DNA of 64,000 nucleotides from Colwellia sp. Lineage in GTDB: Bacteria; Pseudomonadota; Gammaproteobacteria; Enterobacterales; Alteromonadaceae. The notes beneath the pieces are model-generated. The model was not told the origin of the DNA. It saw only the letters and a program-made list of their open reading frames with translations, and did no database searches. The stretch covers positions 1 through 64,000 of the forward strand of contig JABSOZ010000014.1 of the NCBI GenBank assembly GCA_013215295.1, given 5' to 3'. The translations under genes were made by a program, and so were the position numbers. The number at the start of each line of letters is the position of its first letter. Within the stretch, counting starts at the first letter, position 1. Shown here one piece after another: positions 16,462 to 24,446 of this stretch.

Positions 16462-17334
16462 TTATGTTAGGGCGTTTAATGATGGCATTAAATGCTCTGG
16501 CAGTTTGAACGCCTTTTGTTGTGATGTTATTGGGCAAACAAAACTTAACGCTACGGCACATAGCTGCAAATCAACCTTTTTGTCATCGATAATTTTTTCA
16601 ACTATCCCGTGTAATCTATCGCCAACGACGGGCATATTAATACTCGCTGCATGACATCTTATTTGATGTTTTCTACCGGTATCTATTTTCACCTGAACTA
16701 ATGATGCATTATTTTTTTCATCATACTCAATATGCGTAAAGTGACTACTTGCACTTTTACCATCTACATCATTAGTTAAAGTGTCTGGTTGCGGGCGTAA
16801 ACGATGATCACCATGCACAATAATGTGATAGGTTTTCTCTAAATCATGTTTCTCAAACATTGTACTTAATGCGCGAGCGGCTTTTTTACTGTGTGCGATC
16901 AGAATTATGCCTGTAGCCGCTCTATCTAATCGATGAACGATAAATGCTGCTCGTTCAGGAATCAGATGAGTTTGTGCCCAGCGCGCAATAGTACAATGGT
17001 CGCTCCACTTTGAACCCTGAGATAACATGCCGTAGGGCTTATACCATACGCTGTAATCTGAACAGTCCTCAATTAATAGTGCTTCATTAGGCTGTTGACT
17101 CAATACGTGTTCATCGTAGTAAAAGTGTAAAGTATCGGCAATTTTTAATGGTTTCTTAATTCGTCTTAATCGCTGCGTACTTTTACCACGCGTTAACCAT
17201 AACGCACCTTGTTGAATAGCTTGTTTTAATTGAGCATTACTTAGCGCGCACTGTTGATTGAGTTCAGTGATCACTGCGCTATTTTCTGTTGTAATATCAA
17301 GGTGAAGCTCAAATTTATTCAAGGGTATTGTCAA
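16462..17334 (-). CDS. RluA-family pseudouridine synthase
   Basis: 290 residues. An S4-like N-terminal region (about 25-75) is followed by a catalytic domain with VHRLDRAATGIIL, where Asp137 is the nucleophile, and KTYHIIVHG, VKIDTGRKHQIRCHAA and GDRLHG. It isomerises uridine to pseudouridine in rRNA or tRNA; the target cannot be read from sequence, and it is more divergent than RluC or RluD. The only usable start is TTG at 17334, with a weak upstream site. Convergent with dapA with 6 bases between. Confidence 0.85.
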   Translation of the reverse strand: MTIPLNKFELHLDITTENSAVITELNQQCALSNAQLKQAIQQGALWLTRGKSTQRLRRIKKPLKIADTLHFYYDEHVLSQQPNEALLIEDCSDYSVWYKPYGMLSQGSKWSDHCTIARWAQTHLIPERAAFIVHRLDRAATGIILIAHSKKAARALSTMFEKHDLEKTYHIIVHGDHRLRPQPDTLTNDVDGKSASSHFTHIEYDEKNNASLVQVKIDTGRKHQIRCHAASINMPVVGDRLHGIVEKIIDDKKVDLQLCAVALSFVCPITSQQKAFKLPEHLMPSLNALT

Positions 17335-17459
17335 CGTTTAAGTTCTTTGTGATGATTAATCGCGTTAGTTTATCAAAATTAATCGTTAACTGGATTGGTA
17401 TTCTGTTTTTCATCAGATAAAATAGTGAAATAAATAATATAAACAGAAGATAAAAAATA

Positions 17460-17801
17460 ATGGAACGTGATTTAACTTTATTCCCAGAAGATAATGTTGG
17501 CAATGCCTTATGGCAAATGATGAATGATGGAGACGATTTAAATAAAGAACGAGAGATTGAATTTTCAGTCATTTTCCCCAGTGAAGATGCCGCTTTGAAA
17601 TTTGGTCAAATGTTATTGGAAAACAATCAAAAACTTTCGTTTTCACCGTATGATGGTAACGAAGATTTTCCTTGGGAAATTACTGCTTATCCATTCGTCG
17701 GTGCAAGTTATGAAAACATTAGCTCGTATCAGAATTTATTGATTTCAAGTGCTGAACCGCTTGGTGGGCAGTATGATGGGTTTTATTGCGCTGCAGCCTA
17801 G
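17460..17801 (+). CDS. RraB-family ribonuclease E inhibitor-like protein
   Basis: 113 residues, acidic. Pattern FPEDNVGNALWQMMNDGDDL, REIEFSVIFPSEDAALKFGQ, PWEITAYPFV and LGGQYDGFYC matches the RraB/DUF695-like family: two alpha-beta units with a terminal YDGW/F-type motif. E. coli RraB binds RNase E and slows RNA decay. This is the shorter, single-domain branch, and RNase E binding has not been shown for it as far as I know. Divergent from the pseudouridine synthase gene. Confidence 0.75.
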   Translation: MERDLTLFPEDNVGNALWQMMNDGDDLNKEREIEFSVIFPSEDAALKFGQMLLENNQKLSFSPYDGNEDFPWEITAYPFVGASYENISSYQNLLISSAEPLGGQYDGFYCAAA

Positions 17802-17914
17802 TTTATTTTTCATATATAAAGTGTCAGGTTCATTAGATATTTAAATTGGCGTATAATCTCTGTAATTCACAGATATTTTTTTGCTGCGATATTTCAGTAA
17901 TATAAAGGGTGTTT

Positions 17915-18127
17915 ATGCTAGATATAAAGCAATTTGACCAACTTAAAAAAACGAGTGGCAAATCATTTAATGATCAAAAGGCGTTGATCAAAAAAGTGAT
18001 GGCAGGCCGACAAATAAAATGTGAAACCTGCGGTTCATTACTTCGTTTGATTGTCCCAGAAGATAAAACCACACCAGGTGTTTATTGTGGTAAGGGTTGT
18101 ACTGATATTTGTTTAGATTTTGTCTAA
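17915..18127 (+). CDS. Small zinc-ribbon-like protein, 70 residues
   Basis: Not assigned to a named family. The C-terminal half has four cysteines: CETCGSLL, then VYCGKGCTDICLDFV, giving a likely C-x2-C ... C-x3-C metal site. The N-terminus is basic and helical. ATG 17915 sits five bases after AAAGGG (17904-17909), while the alternative GTG at 17909 overlaps that site and is rejected. Could be a regulator of nucleic-acid processing given the RraB neighbour, but this is only positional. Confidence 0.65.
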   Translation: MLDIKQFDQLKKTSGKSFNDQKALIKKVMAGRQIKCETCGSLLRLIVPEDKTTPGVYCGKGCTDICLDFV

Positions 18128-18138
18128 ACTGTCAACGC

Positions 18139-18984
18139 TCACTTAGTTGATACGAGTGAGCGACAAATTTCTTTTACTGCTGTGATGATTGATGAATTTT
18201 CTTTATTGCTGTTAAAAGCTAAGCCAATATCTTTGATTAAGTGATTATCTTCTATTGGAATTAAGGTTAATTCATCAGCATTCAATATTTCTCGCCAATC
18301 AGGTAGTAATGCCGCACCAATCCCCGCACACACTAATTGCCAAGCATACTCTACCGTTTTGATATTAGCGCGCGGTTGAAATCTTACAGAAGTATCTGTC
18401 ATACCAGCTTTTAGTTTATCGAGTGCTTCACAAGGTGCAATATTGATGAAAGGCATACCTTCCAATTCAGCAATATTAATTGACGATTTTTTAGCAATAG
18501 GCCAATTTTTTGGCACCGCAAGTTGATAGTTGTCTTGCCAAATAGGAATGAAACTTTCATTCTTGGCAACCGAATGGGCAATGACAACACGTGCATCACA
18601 TGGCTCTTCGGGATCAACTAAAGTGAGTTCTATGTTTTCAATTTCCTCAGTAATTTTTTTCAATAAATAACTTATTCGCTGTGCACCTAATGAACGCATA
18701 ATACCTAATCTGAGTAATACCGGCTTTGGGCTTGCTGAAAAAAGGTTACTAATAGACTTTGCATTATCTGCCATTTCTTTCGCTTTAGGATAAAGCTTAT
18801 CGGCTGCATCTGTAGGTAATACACCGCGAGCATGACGTATAAATAAAATAATATCTAAGTCTGACTCAAGCTGCTTAATCGCGGTGGTTATCGAAGGTTG
18901 AGAAACAAAACAACTTCGAGCTGCAGCACTAATACTGCCTTGTTCATAAACTGACTGAAAATATTTTAGTGAGCGAAGTTCCAT
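18139..18984 (-). CDS. LysR-type regulator of the CoA-transferase/thiolase operon
   Basis: 281 residues. N-terminal winged HTH (MELRSLKYFQSVYEQGSISA ... SQPSITTAIKQLESDLD), linker helix, then an effector-binding domain. ATG 18984 has GGAAAG upstream; a TTG 12 bases earlier is ignored. It is divergent from the CoA-transferase gene across about 250 bases that contain a palindrome at 19096-19112. By LysR logic it should activate the operon in response to a pathway intermediate. The effector is unknown. Confidence 0.85.
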   Translation of the reverse strand: MELRSLKYFQSVYEQGSISAAARSCFVSQPSITTAIKQLESDLDIILFIRHARGVLPTDAADKLYPKAKEMADNAKSISNLFSASPKPVLLRLGIMRSLGAQRISYLLKKITEEIENIELTLVDPEEPCDARVVIAHSVAKNESFIPIWQDNYQLAVPKNWPIAKKSSINIAELEGMPFINIAPCEALDKLKAGMTDTSVRFQPRANIKTVEYAWQLVCAGIGAALLPDWREILNADELTLIPIEDNHLIKDIGLAFNSNKENSSIITAVKEICRSLVSTK

Positions 18985-19095
18985 GAGTCTTTCCAATTAG
19001 GCTTATTAATCTGAATTTATGTTTATTAAACAAAAATAGCGTCAATTATATTTGATATATATCTGATATATATTTTATGAATGTTAATTTAATTT

Positions 19096-19112
19096 AGGTA
19101 TAGTTTATACCT
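19096..19112. promoter_or_regulatory. LysR-type operator candidate
   Basis: AGGTATA-GTT-TATACCT, a perfect 7-base-arm palindrome in the LysR/CoA-transferase gap, overlapping a second TATACC repeat. The spacing is compatible with LysR recognition elements. Confidence 0.5.
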
Positions 19113-19240
19113 ATACCTTTTATAAACAAATTATATTTTTCAAGAGTAAATACAAGCAGTAAAGTTGTTATATATTCATACAAACAACGTCATCCTGAAT
19201 TTACCTCAAGGCGGCGAGTTGAAATAGGAATGAACCAACG

Positions 19241-19951
19241 ATGATAAATAAATTTAGCACCACTGCAGCTGATGCTGTTGCCGATATTTTTGATGGGGCA
19301 ACTGTGATGATCGGCGGCTTTGGTGAAGCAGGAAGTCCGATTGAGTTGATCCATGCACTTATTGACCACGGTGCTAAAAACCTCACCGTTGTTAACAATA
19401 ATACCGGTAGTGGTCATGTGGGCTTAGCGGCTTTAATTGAAAATGGGCAAGTAGGAAAAATGATTTGCTCATTTCCACGTACGGCTAATTCTACGGTTTT
19501 TCCTGACCTATACCGCGCCGGTAAAATTGAGCTAGAACTTGTGCCACAAGGTACGCTTGCCGAACGTATTCGAGCGGGCGGCGCTGGCATTCCAGCATTT
19601 TTCACTGCGACTTCGGTAGGAACACCTTTGGCTGATGGTAAAGAGCATCGCAACTTTGATGAACGTGATTACGTGATGGAGCTAAGCTTAACTGCTGACT
19701 TTGCCCTTATCAAAGCGAAAGAAGCCGATCGTTATGGCAACTTAACCTACAACAAAACCGCGCGGAATTTTGCACCCATTATGGCAATGGCGGCAAAGAC
19801 CACCATAGTACAAACGAGTCACTGTGTGGAAGCTGGCGATATTGATCCCGAAACCGTTGCGACACCAGGCATTTTTGTTGACCGAATTATTCATGTTGAA
19901 AACCCATTACAAGAATCTCGCTTAAATGCGCAAGGGAGAACTTACCCATGA
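19241..19951 (+). CDS. 3-oxoacid (3-oxoadipate-type) CoA-transferase subunit A
   Basis: 236 residues, family I CoA-transferase alpha subunit. Seen: MIGGFGEAGSPIELI (glycine-rich CoA site), NNNTGSGHVGLAALIENGQV, and IRAGGAGIPAFFT. Closest by pattern to PcaI/CatI subunits, which move CoA from succinyl-CoA to 3-oxoadipate, but acetoacetate-type enzymes share these motifs. The stop overlaps the start of subunit B (ATGA). First gene of a four-gene operon driven from the LysR gap; AGGA lies 11 bases before the ATG. Confidence 0.9.
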   Translation: MINKFSTTAADAVADIFDGATVMIGGFGEAGSPIELIHALIDHGAKNLTVVNNNTGSGHVGLAALIENGQVGKMICSFPRTANSTVFPDLYRAGKIELELVPQGTLAERIRAGGAGIPAFFTATSVGTPLADGKEHRNFDERDYVMELSLTADFALIKAKEADRYGNLTYNKTARNFAPIMAMAAKTTIVQTSHCVEAGDIDPETVATPGIFVDRIIHVENPLQESRLNAQGRTYP

Positions 19952-20631
19952 GCTTAGAAAAAAATACACAAGCAGTTGGCTGGACACGCGACCAAATGGC
20001 TGAACGTGCCGCACTTGATATTCCTGATGGTTCATACGTTAACTTGGGCATTGGCATTCCTGAAAAAGTCGCTCGCTATGTACCACAAGGGCGTGAATTT
20101 ATTTATCACACCGAAAATGGCTTATTAGGCATGGGACCCACACCAGAAGTGGGTGAAGAAGATGCCGACCTAATTAATGCCGGCAAAAAGCCTGTAACCG
20201 CTATTGCTGGCGCAGCATATTTTCATCATGCTGACAGCTTTGCGATGATCCGCGGGCAGCATATCGATGTTTGTGTATTAGGAGCAATGCAAGTGGCACA
20301 AAATGGCGATTTAGCTAATTGGTCAACCGGTGCACCAGATGCTATTCCTGCTGTGGGCGGTGCAATGGATCTTGTGGCGGGGGTGAAAACCATTTTTGTT
20401 ATTACTCAACACACCACAAAAAATGGTATTGCCAAATTGATTGAAGCATGTAGTTACCCGTTAACCGGTCAAGGTGTTGTTAGCCGAATTTATACCGACT
20501 TATGTGTTATTGAAGTGACCAGTAAAGGCTTTGAACTGGTTGAATTAGCCCCTAATGTAGCGTTCGACACTGTTCAAGAACGCACTGATGCCAAACTTTT
20601 AGACCCAAACAATATAGCGGAGCAATCATAA
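19948..20631 (+). CDS. 3-oxoacid (3-oxoadipate-type) CoA-transferase subunit B
   Basis: 227 residues. Carries the catalytic glutamate in YHTENGLLGMGP (Glu56) and LGIGIPEKVA, GAAYFHHADSFAMIRGQHID and GAMQVAQNGDLANWSTG, the usual beta-subunit motifs. Together with subunit A it forms the heteromeric transferase. Translationally coupled on both sides: ATGA with subunit A and TAATG with the aminotransferase gene. Substrate chain length is not readable; the thiolase neighbour points to a 3-oxo dicarboxylate such as 3-oxoadipate. Confidence 0.9.
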   Translation: MSLEKNTQAVGWTRDQMAERAALDIPDGSYVNLGIGIPEKVARYVPQGREFIYHTENGLLGMGPTPEVGEEDADLINAGKKPVTAIAGAAYFHHADSFAMIRGQHIDVCVLGAMQVAQNGDLANWSTGAPDAIPAVGGAMDLVAGVKTIFVITQHTTKNGIAKLIEACSYPLTGQGVVSRIYTDLCVIEVTSKGFELVELAPNVAFDTVQERTDAKLLDPNNIAEQS

Positions 20632-22004
20632 TGTCATCTACCTCATTTATCTCAAATGGTTCAGCTACTTTAGCTGATCAAGACAGTAAAAGTGCTCAGC
20701 TTTTTAAGCGTGCAAAAAAAGTATTACCAGGCGGTGTTAGTCGCAATACCATTTTTAAATTGCCACATCCTGATTACGTTGAAAAAGGTCAGGGCTGTTA
20801 TGTTACCGATATTGACGGTGTAACTCGCATCGATTTTGCCAATAATATGGCGTCACTGATCCATGGACACGCTAACCCAGAAATTACCCAAGCGATTATC
20901 GAGCAAGTACAAAAAGGCACTGCCTTTACTATGGCCACCGAAATTGAAATTGAGTATGCCGAACTCTTATGTGCACGTGTACCTGGTTTTGAAAAAATTC
21001 GTTTTGTAAATTCTGGCACCGAAGCGGTAATGGCGATGATCAAAGCTGCGCGTGCTTTTACCGGCAAAGAAAAAATAGCAAAAGTGGAAGGTGCCTATCA
21101 TGGCGCTTATGATTACGCCGAAGTTAGCCAAACCGCAGCCCCTAAAAATTGGGGCGATGAAGACCAACCCGCCAGTGTTCCTGTTGCCAACGGTACACCT
21201 GAGGGCGCTTTAGATGACGTTATTATTATTCCTTATAACAATGTTGAAAAAGCTTTAGCCATTTTAAATCAGCACAAAGGTGAATTAGCGGGAATACTGA
21301 TAGATCCCGTTTCTCATCGTGTTGGTATGGTGCCAGCGAGTGAAGAATTTGTTGAAGCACTTTATCAATGGACACGAGAAAACGCCGCATTACTGATGTT
21401 TGATGAAGTGATCACCTTCCGCGTTAATTATGCTGGCGCTCAGCAAAACTATAAAGTGGCACCGGATTTAACCGCCATCGGAAAAATGATTGGTGGTGGT
21501 TTCCCTGTTGGTGCATTTGCTGGCAGAAGTGATGTAATGGAGGTACTTGACCCAACTCAACCGAAAGTTTTATTACCCCATTCAGGTACTTTTTCTGCTA
21601 ACCCTGTCACCATGACCGCAGGTATTACTGCGATGCGTTTGTTCGATGAAAAAGCGGTAGATTATGTCAATGATTTAGGAGACTTAGCCCGTAAAGAAAT
21701 TAGCCATGCCATTGAAAAAACCGGTATTAAAGCTTGTGTCACGGGAGCGGGTTCAATGTTTCGAATCCACTTAAAAGAAGATGCACCCAGTAATTATCGT
21801 CAAGCATATGCGAATGAAGATGAAGCTAAAGGCTTGAAGTTATTACTCACGCATTTGTTTGAACAAGGGCTGATGATGATCAATACTTGCTCTGCTATGT
21901 TATCAACGGCAATGACCGAAAAAGAAATTATGATTTTAGTGGAACATTTAAGCTCAGGCTTTGAAAAAGTCATTGAGCAATATCCTTCACTAAAGAGAAG
22001 CTAA
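20631..22004 (+). CDS. Class III aminotransferase (beta-amino-acid / GSA aminomutase-like)
   Basis: 457 residues, PLP fold type I. Seen: LPGGVSRNT (32-40), FVNSGTEAVMAM, GAYHGAYDY, Asp258 in MFDEVITFR, PLP Lys285 in AIGKMIGGGFPVGAF, and HSGTFSANPVTM. The pattern is close to glutamate-1-semialdehyde aminomutases and to beta-phenylalanine aminotransferase, whose carboxylate-binding Arg41 appears matched by Arg38. A haem-pathway role is unlikely inside a CoA-transferase/thiolase operon. I infer transamination of a beta-amino acid to a 3-oxo acid that feeds the transferase. Substrate is unproven. Confidence 0.8.
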   Translation: MSSTSFISNGSATLADQDSKSAQLFKRAKKVLPGGVSRNTIFKLPHPDYVEKGQGCYVTDIDGVTRIDFANNMASLIHGHANPEITQAIIEQVQKGTAFTMATEIEIEYAELLCARVPGFEKIRFVNSGTEAVMAMIKAARAFTGKEKIAKVEGAYHGAYDYAEVSQTAAPKNWGDEDQPASVPVANGTPEGALDDVIIIPYNNVEKALAILNQHKGELAGILIDPVSHRVGMVPASEEFVEALYQWTRENAALLMFDEVITFRVNYAGAQQNYKVAPDLTAIGKMIGGGFPVGAFAGRSDVMEVLDPTQPKVLLPHSGTFSANPVTMTAGITAMRLFDEKAVDYVNDLGDLARKEISHAIEKTGIKACVTGAGSMFRIHLKEDAPSNYRQAYANEDEAKGLKLLLTHLFEQGLMMINTCSAMLSTAMTEKEIMILVEHLSSGFEKVIEQYPSLKRS

Positions 22005-22112
22005 AGACAGCTCAAGTAAAGTAAATTAAGATAAAACAAATTCTAAAGAGAAAAATGAATGAGTGACTTTTCCAATGAAGAAAAAAGCACGTCACAAAGA
22101 GAAAATAATGAG

Positions 22113-23318
22113 ATGAATGACGTCTTTATTTGTGACGCAATTAGAACACCTGTTGGCCGCTTCGGTGGTTCACTGGCGACTATTCGTGCCGACGATTTAG
22201 CGGCATTGCCCTTAAAAGCATTAATGGACAGAAATCCCGATTTAGATTTTAGCCAAGTTGATGATGTTATTTTAGGTTGTGCTAACCAAGCCGGTGAAGA
22301 CAACCGCAATATTGCGCGTATGGCGACTTTATTAGCCGGTTTACCTTATCAAGTACCTGCAACAACGTTGAACCGTTTATGTGGTTCAGGTTTGAATGCG
22401 GTAGGTATTGCTATGCAGGCGATTAAGTCAGGTGAAGCTGAAATGATTATTGCTGGCGGCGCTGAGAGCATGACTCGTGCGCCTTTTGTCATGGGCAAAG
22501 CCGAAAGCAATTTTTCACGAACTCAAGAAATGTTTGATACCACCATGGGCTGGCGTTTTGTTAATAAGGCGCTCGATAGTGCTTATGGCACGGAAACCAT
22601 GCCACAAACCGCTGAAAATCTAGCTGATGAATTTAACATTAGTCGTGAAGACCAAGACAAGTTTGCCTTTGCCAGTCAGCAAAAAGCAGCCAATGCACAA
22701 CAAGCGGGTTTATTCGACGAAGAAATAGTGCCGGTAAGTATTGCTCAACGTAAAAAAGATCCAATAATTTTTGCTAAAGATGAACATCTAAGATTAACCA
22801 CTTTAGAAAAAATGTCAGCGTTAAAACCTTTTGTTCATGCTAAAGGATGTATAACGGCGGGTAATGCTTCAGGTATTAATGACGGCGCTGCGGCCATCTT
22901 ACTTGCTTCACGTAAGTCGGTAGAAAAAAACAACTTAACGCCCATCGCTAAAGTGCTAGGTATGGCCGTGGCAGGAGTACCGCCACGCATTATGGGCATA
23001 GGCCCCGTACCGGCAACGCAAAAGTTATTAAAGCGATTAAAGTTGTCATTAGCTGATATGGATATAATCGAGATAAACGAAGCGTTTGCAGCACAAGCAT
23101 TAGCCTGTATTCGTGAGTTAGGTTTACAAGATGATGACCCGCGCATTAATCCACAAGGTGGCGCTATTGCCTTAGGGCATCCGCTTGGCATGAGTGGCGC
23201 ACGTTTAATTATCTCAGCAGCTCGTCAATTACAACGCAGCAACAAGCGTTACGCTTTGTGTACTATGTGTATCGGTGTCGGACAGGGCATTGCTTTGATT
23301 ATTGAAAAGAGTGATTAA
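22113..23318 (+). CDS. Thiolase, 3-oxoadipyl-CoA type (PcaF-like)
   Basis: 401 residues from ATG 22113, the length of PcaF/PaaJ. Seen: MNDVFICDAIRTPVGRFGG, nucleophile Cys90 in LNRLCGSGLNAVG, NEAFAAQAL, GHPLGMSGARL, and CIGVGQG with the second catalytic Cys. It cleaves 3-oxoadipyl-CoA to succinyl-CoA and acetyl-CoA in the known family. The frame extends to an ATG at 22059, adding 18 polar residues absent from relatives; both starts have AAAGAGAAAA upstream, so the longer form is not excluded. Last gene of the operon, followed by a terminator. Confidence 0.9.
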   Translation: MNDVFICDAIRTPVGRFGGSLATIRADDLAALPLKALMDRNPDLDFSQVDDVILGCANQAGEDNRNIARMATLLAGLPYQVPATTLNRLCGSGLNAVGIAMQAIKSGEAEMIIAGGAESMTRAPFVMGKAESNFSRTQEMFDTTMGWRFVNKALDSAYGTETMPQTAENLADEFNISREDQDKFAFASQQKAANAQQAGLFDEEIVPVSIAQRKKDPIIFAKDEHLRLTTLEKMSALKPFVHAKGCITAGNASGINDGAAAILLASRKSVEKNNLTPIAKVLGMAVAGVPPRIMGIGPVPATQKLLKRLKLSLADMDIIEINEAFAAQALACIRELGLQDDDPRINPQGGAIALGHPLGMSGARLIISAARQLQRSNKRYALCTMCIGVGQGIALIIEKSD

Positions 23319-23354
23319 TCCCATTGGGAATGACAGGGGCAGTTGACTAACATT

Positions 23355-23398
23355 AAACACTTAACTTGATTGATGATAATTAAGTTAAGTGTTTTTTC
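23355..23398 (+). terminator. Terminator of the CoA-transferase/thiolase operon
   Basis: AACACTTAACTT / AAGTTAAGTGTT, 12 perfect pairs around a 14-base loop, then a T-run. Confidence 0.85.
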
Positions 23399-23524
23399 TT
23401 TATGAGGCTTTAATCGGACTTCAATAGACACCTTCAAACTATCTTATGATTTAGTTGGACAATTTTATTGCGGGTTTTTTAATGGTCTTGTGCGCAAAAA
23501 TAAATACTTCTCATCTCGATCTTT

Positions 23525-24145
23525 TTATTGGCAAAAATTTAATTTTGTCATGCCGTGTTGATAGGCAAAGTTAATTAACTCGGCAATATTTACTAAATTT
23601 AGTTTACACATAATGTTTGAGCGGTGAACGTTAATTGTTCGTTCACTGTTGTTAAGTGTGTTGGCGACCTCTTTATTGCTTAAACCGAGTACTAAAAGTT
23701 CAATAACTTGTAGCTCCTTGGGAGTTAGCTTATTGCTATAGTCATTCATCGAAACAAGTAAAGAATTTGAAATAAATGATTGATTGTTGGATACAGATGC
23801 TAGTGCAGCTAAATATTGCTCACTTGAATCAGTTTTTAAGCATATTCCTTGAATGATTTTATTATCAAGTAAGGGGATCAGGTTGTAAAAACTATCGATA
23901 GTTGTCATCACAATAATTTTTAACCTTGAGTTATGTCGTTTTAGGTTTTCAATATTCTCAGATACCTTAGTTAATAAAAATTGATGATCGGTAAAAAGTA
24001 CATCTATAGTTATGATTCTTAGCGTGTTTTGCAAATCACTGAAGTTTTCTACCGAGGCATTTACACGAAATCCATGTGCTTCAAACTTACACTGAAGTCC
24101 TATCCTAAGTAACTCTTGTTGTTCAGCGATCACAATATTTATCAT
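23525..24145 (-). CDS. NarL/LuxR-type regulator with degenerate receiver domain
   Basis: 206 residues from ATG 24145, which has AAAGGAT eight bases upstream; a GTG extension is ignored. The receiver-like N-domain keeps a candidate phospho-acceptor Asp53 and Lys104, but the usual acidic pair is Glu8-Gln9. The C-terminal LuxR HTH (about 143-190) is complete: LTPKELQVIELLVLGLSNKE and ERTINVHRSNIMCKLN. No histidine kinase is adjacent. It may work without phosphorylation. Target unknown. Confidence 0.8.
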   Translation of the reverse strand: MINIVIAEQQELLRIGLQCKFEAHGFRVNASVENFSDLQNTLRIITIDVLFTDHQFLLTKVSENIENLKRHNSRLKIIVMTTIDSFYNLIPLLDNKIIQGICLKTDSSEQYLAALASVSNNQSFISNSLLVSMNDYSNKLTPKELQVIELLVLGLSNKEVANTLNNSERTINVHRSNIMCKLNLVNIAELINFAYQHGMTKLNFCQ

Positions 24146-24446
24146 ATGTTTATCCTTTATCTGCTGTAATGTCACTATTAGATAATAAGATTGTGGATAA
24201 ATTGAGGAAGTTAACGATACAGTTGAATCTAATTATCGGAACACGGAGTTATGATAATAAAAAAGTATAATTTTCAAATTGTTGTCTATTTGTCTTTATT
24301 AGCTGAACTTGGATGATAATGCTTGTAAGGAACTAGAAATCGGCCTTGAATCGCTTGATGATTGAATTCGAAGACCGTATTTTGGACTATATTTAAAATC
24401 TGTTTCAGGATTTATTCAGCTTTACATTTAAATAGAGAAATAACCT
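24146..24446. other. Intergenic, no gene seen
   Basis: About 300 bases of AT-rich DNA between the LuxR-type and RelA/SpoT-like genes, both on the minus strand. No open frame with a ribosome-binding site, and no clear terminator or operator. Confidence 0.5.

Noticed and set aside
20631-22004. Haem-pathway glutamate-1-semialdehyde aminomutase (hemL)
   Set aside because: The fold family fits, but it lies inside a CoA-transferase/thiolase operon and resembles beta-amino-acid aminotransferases.
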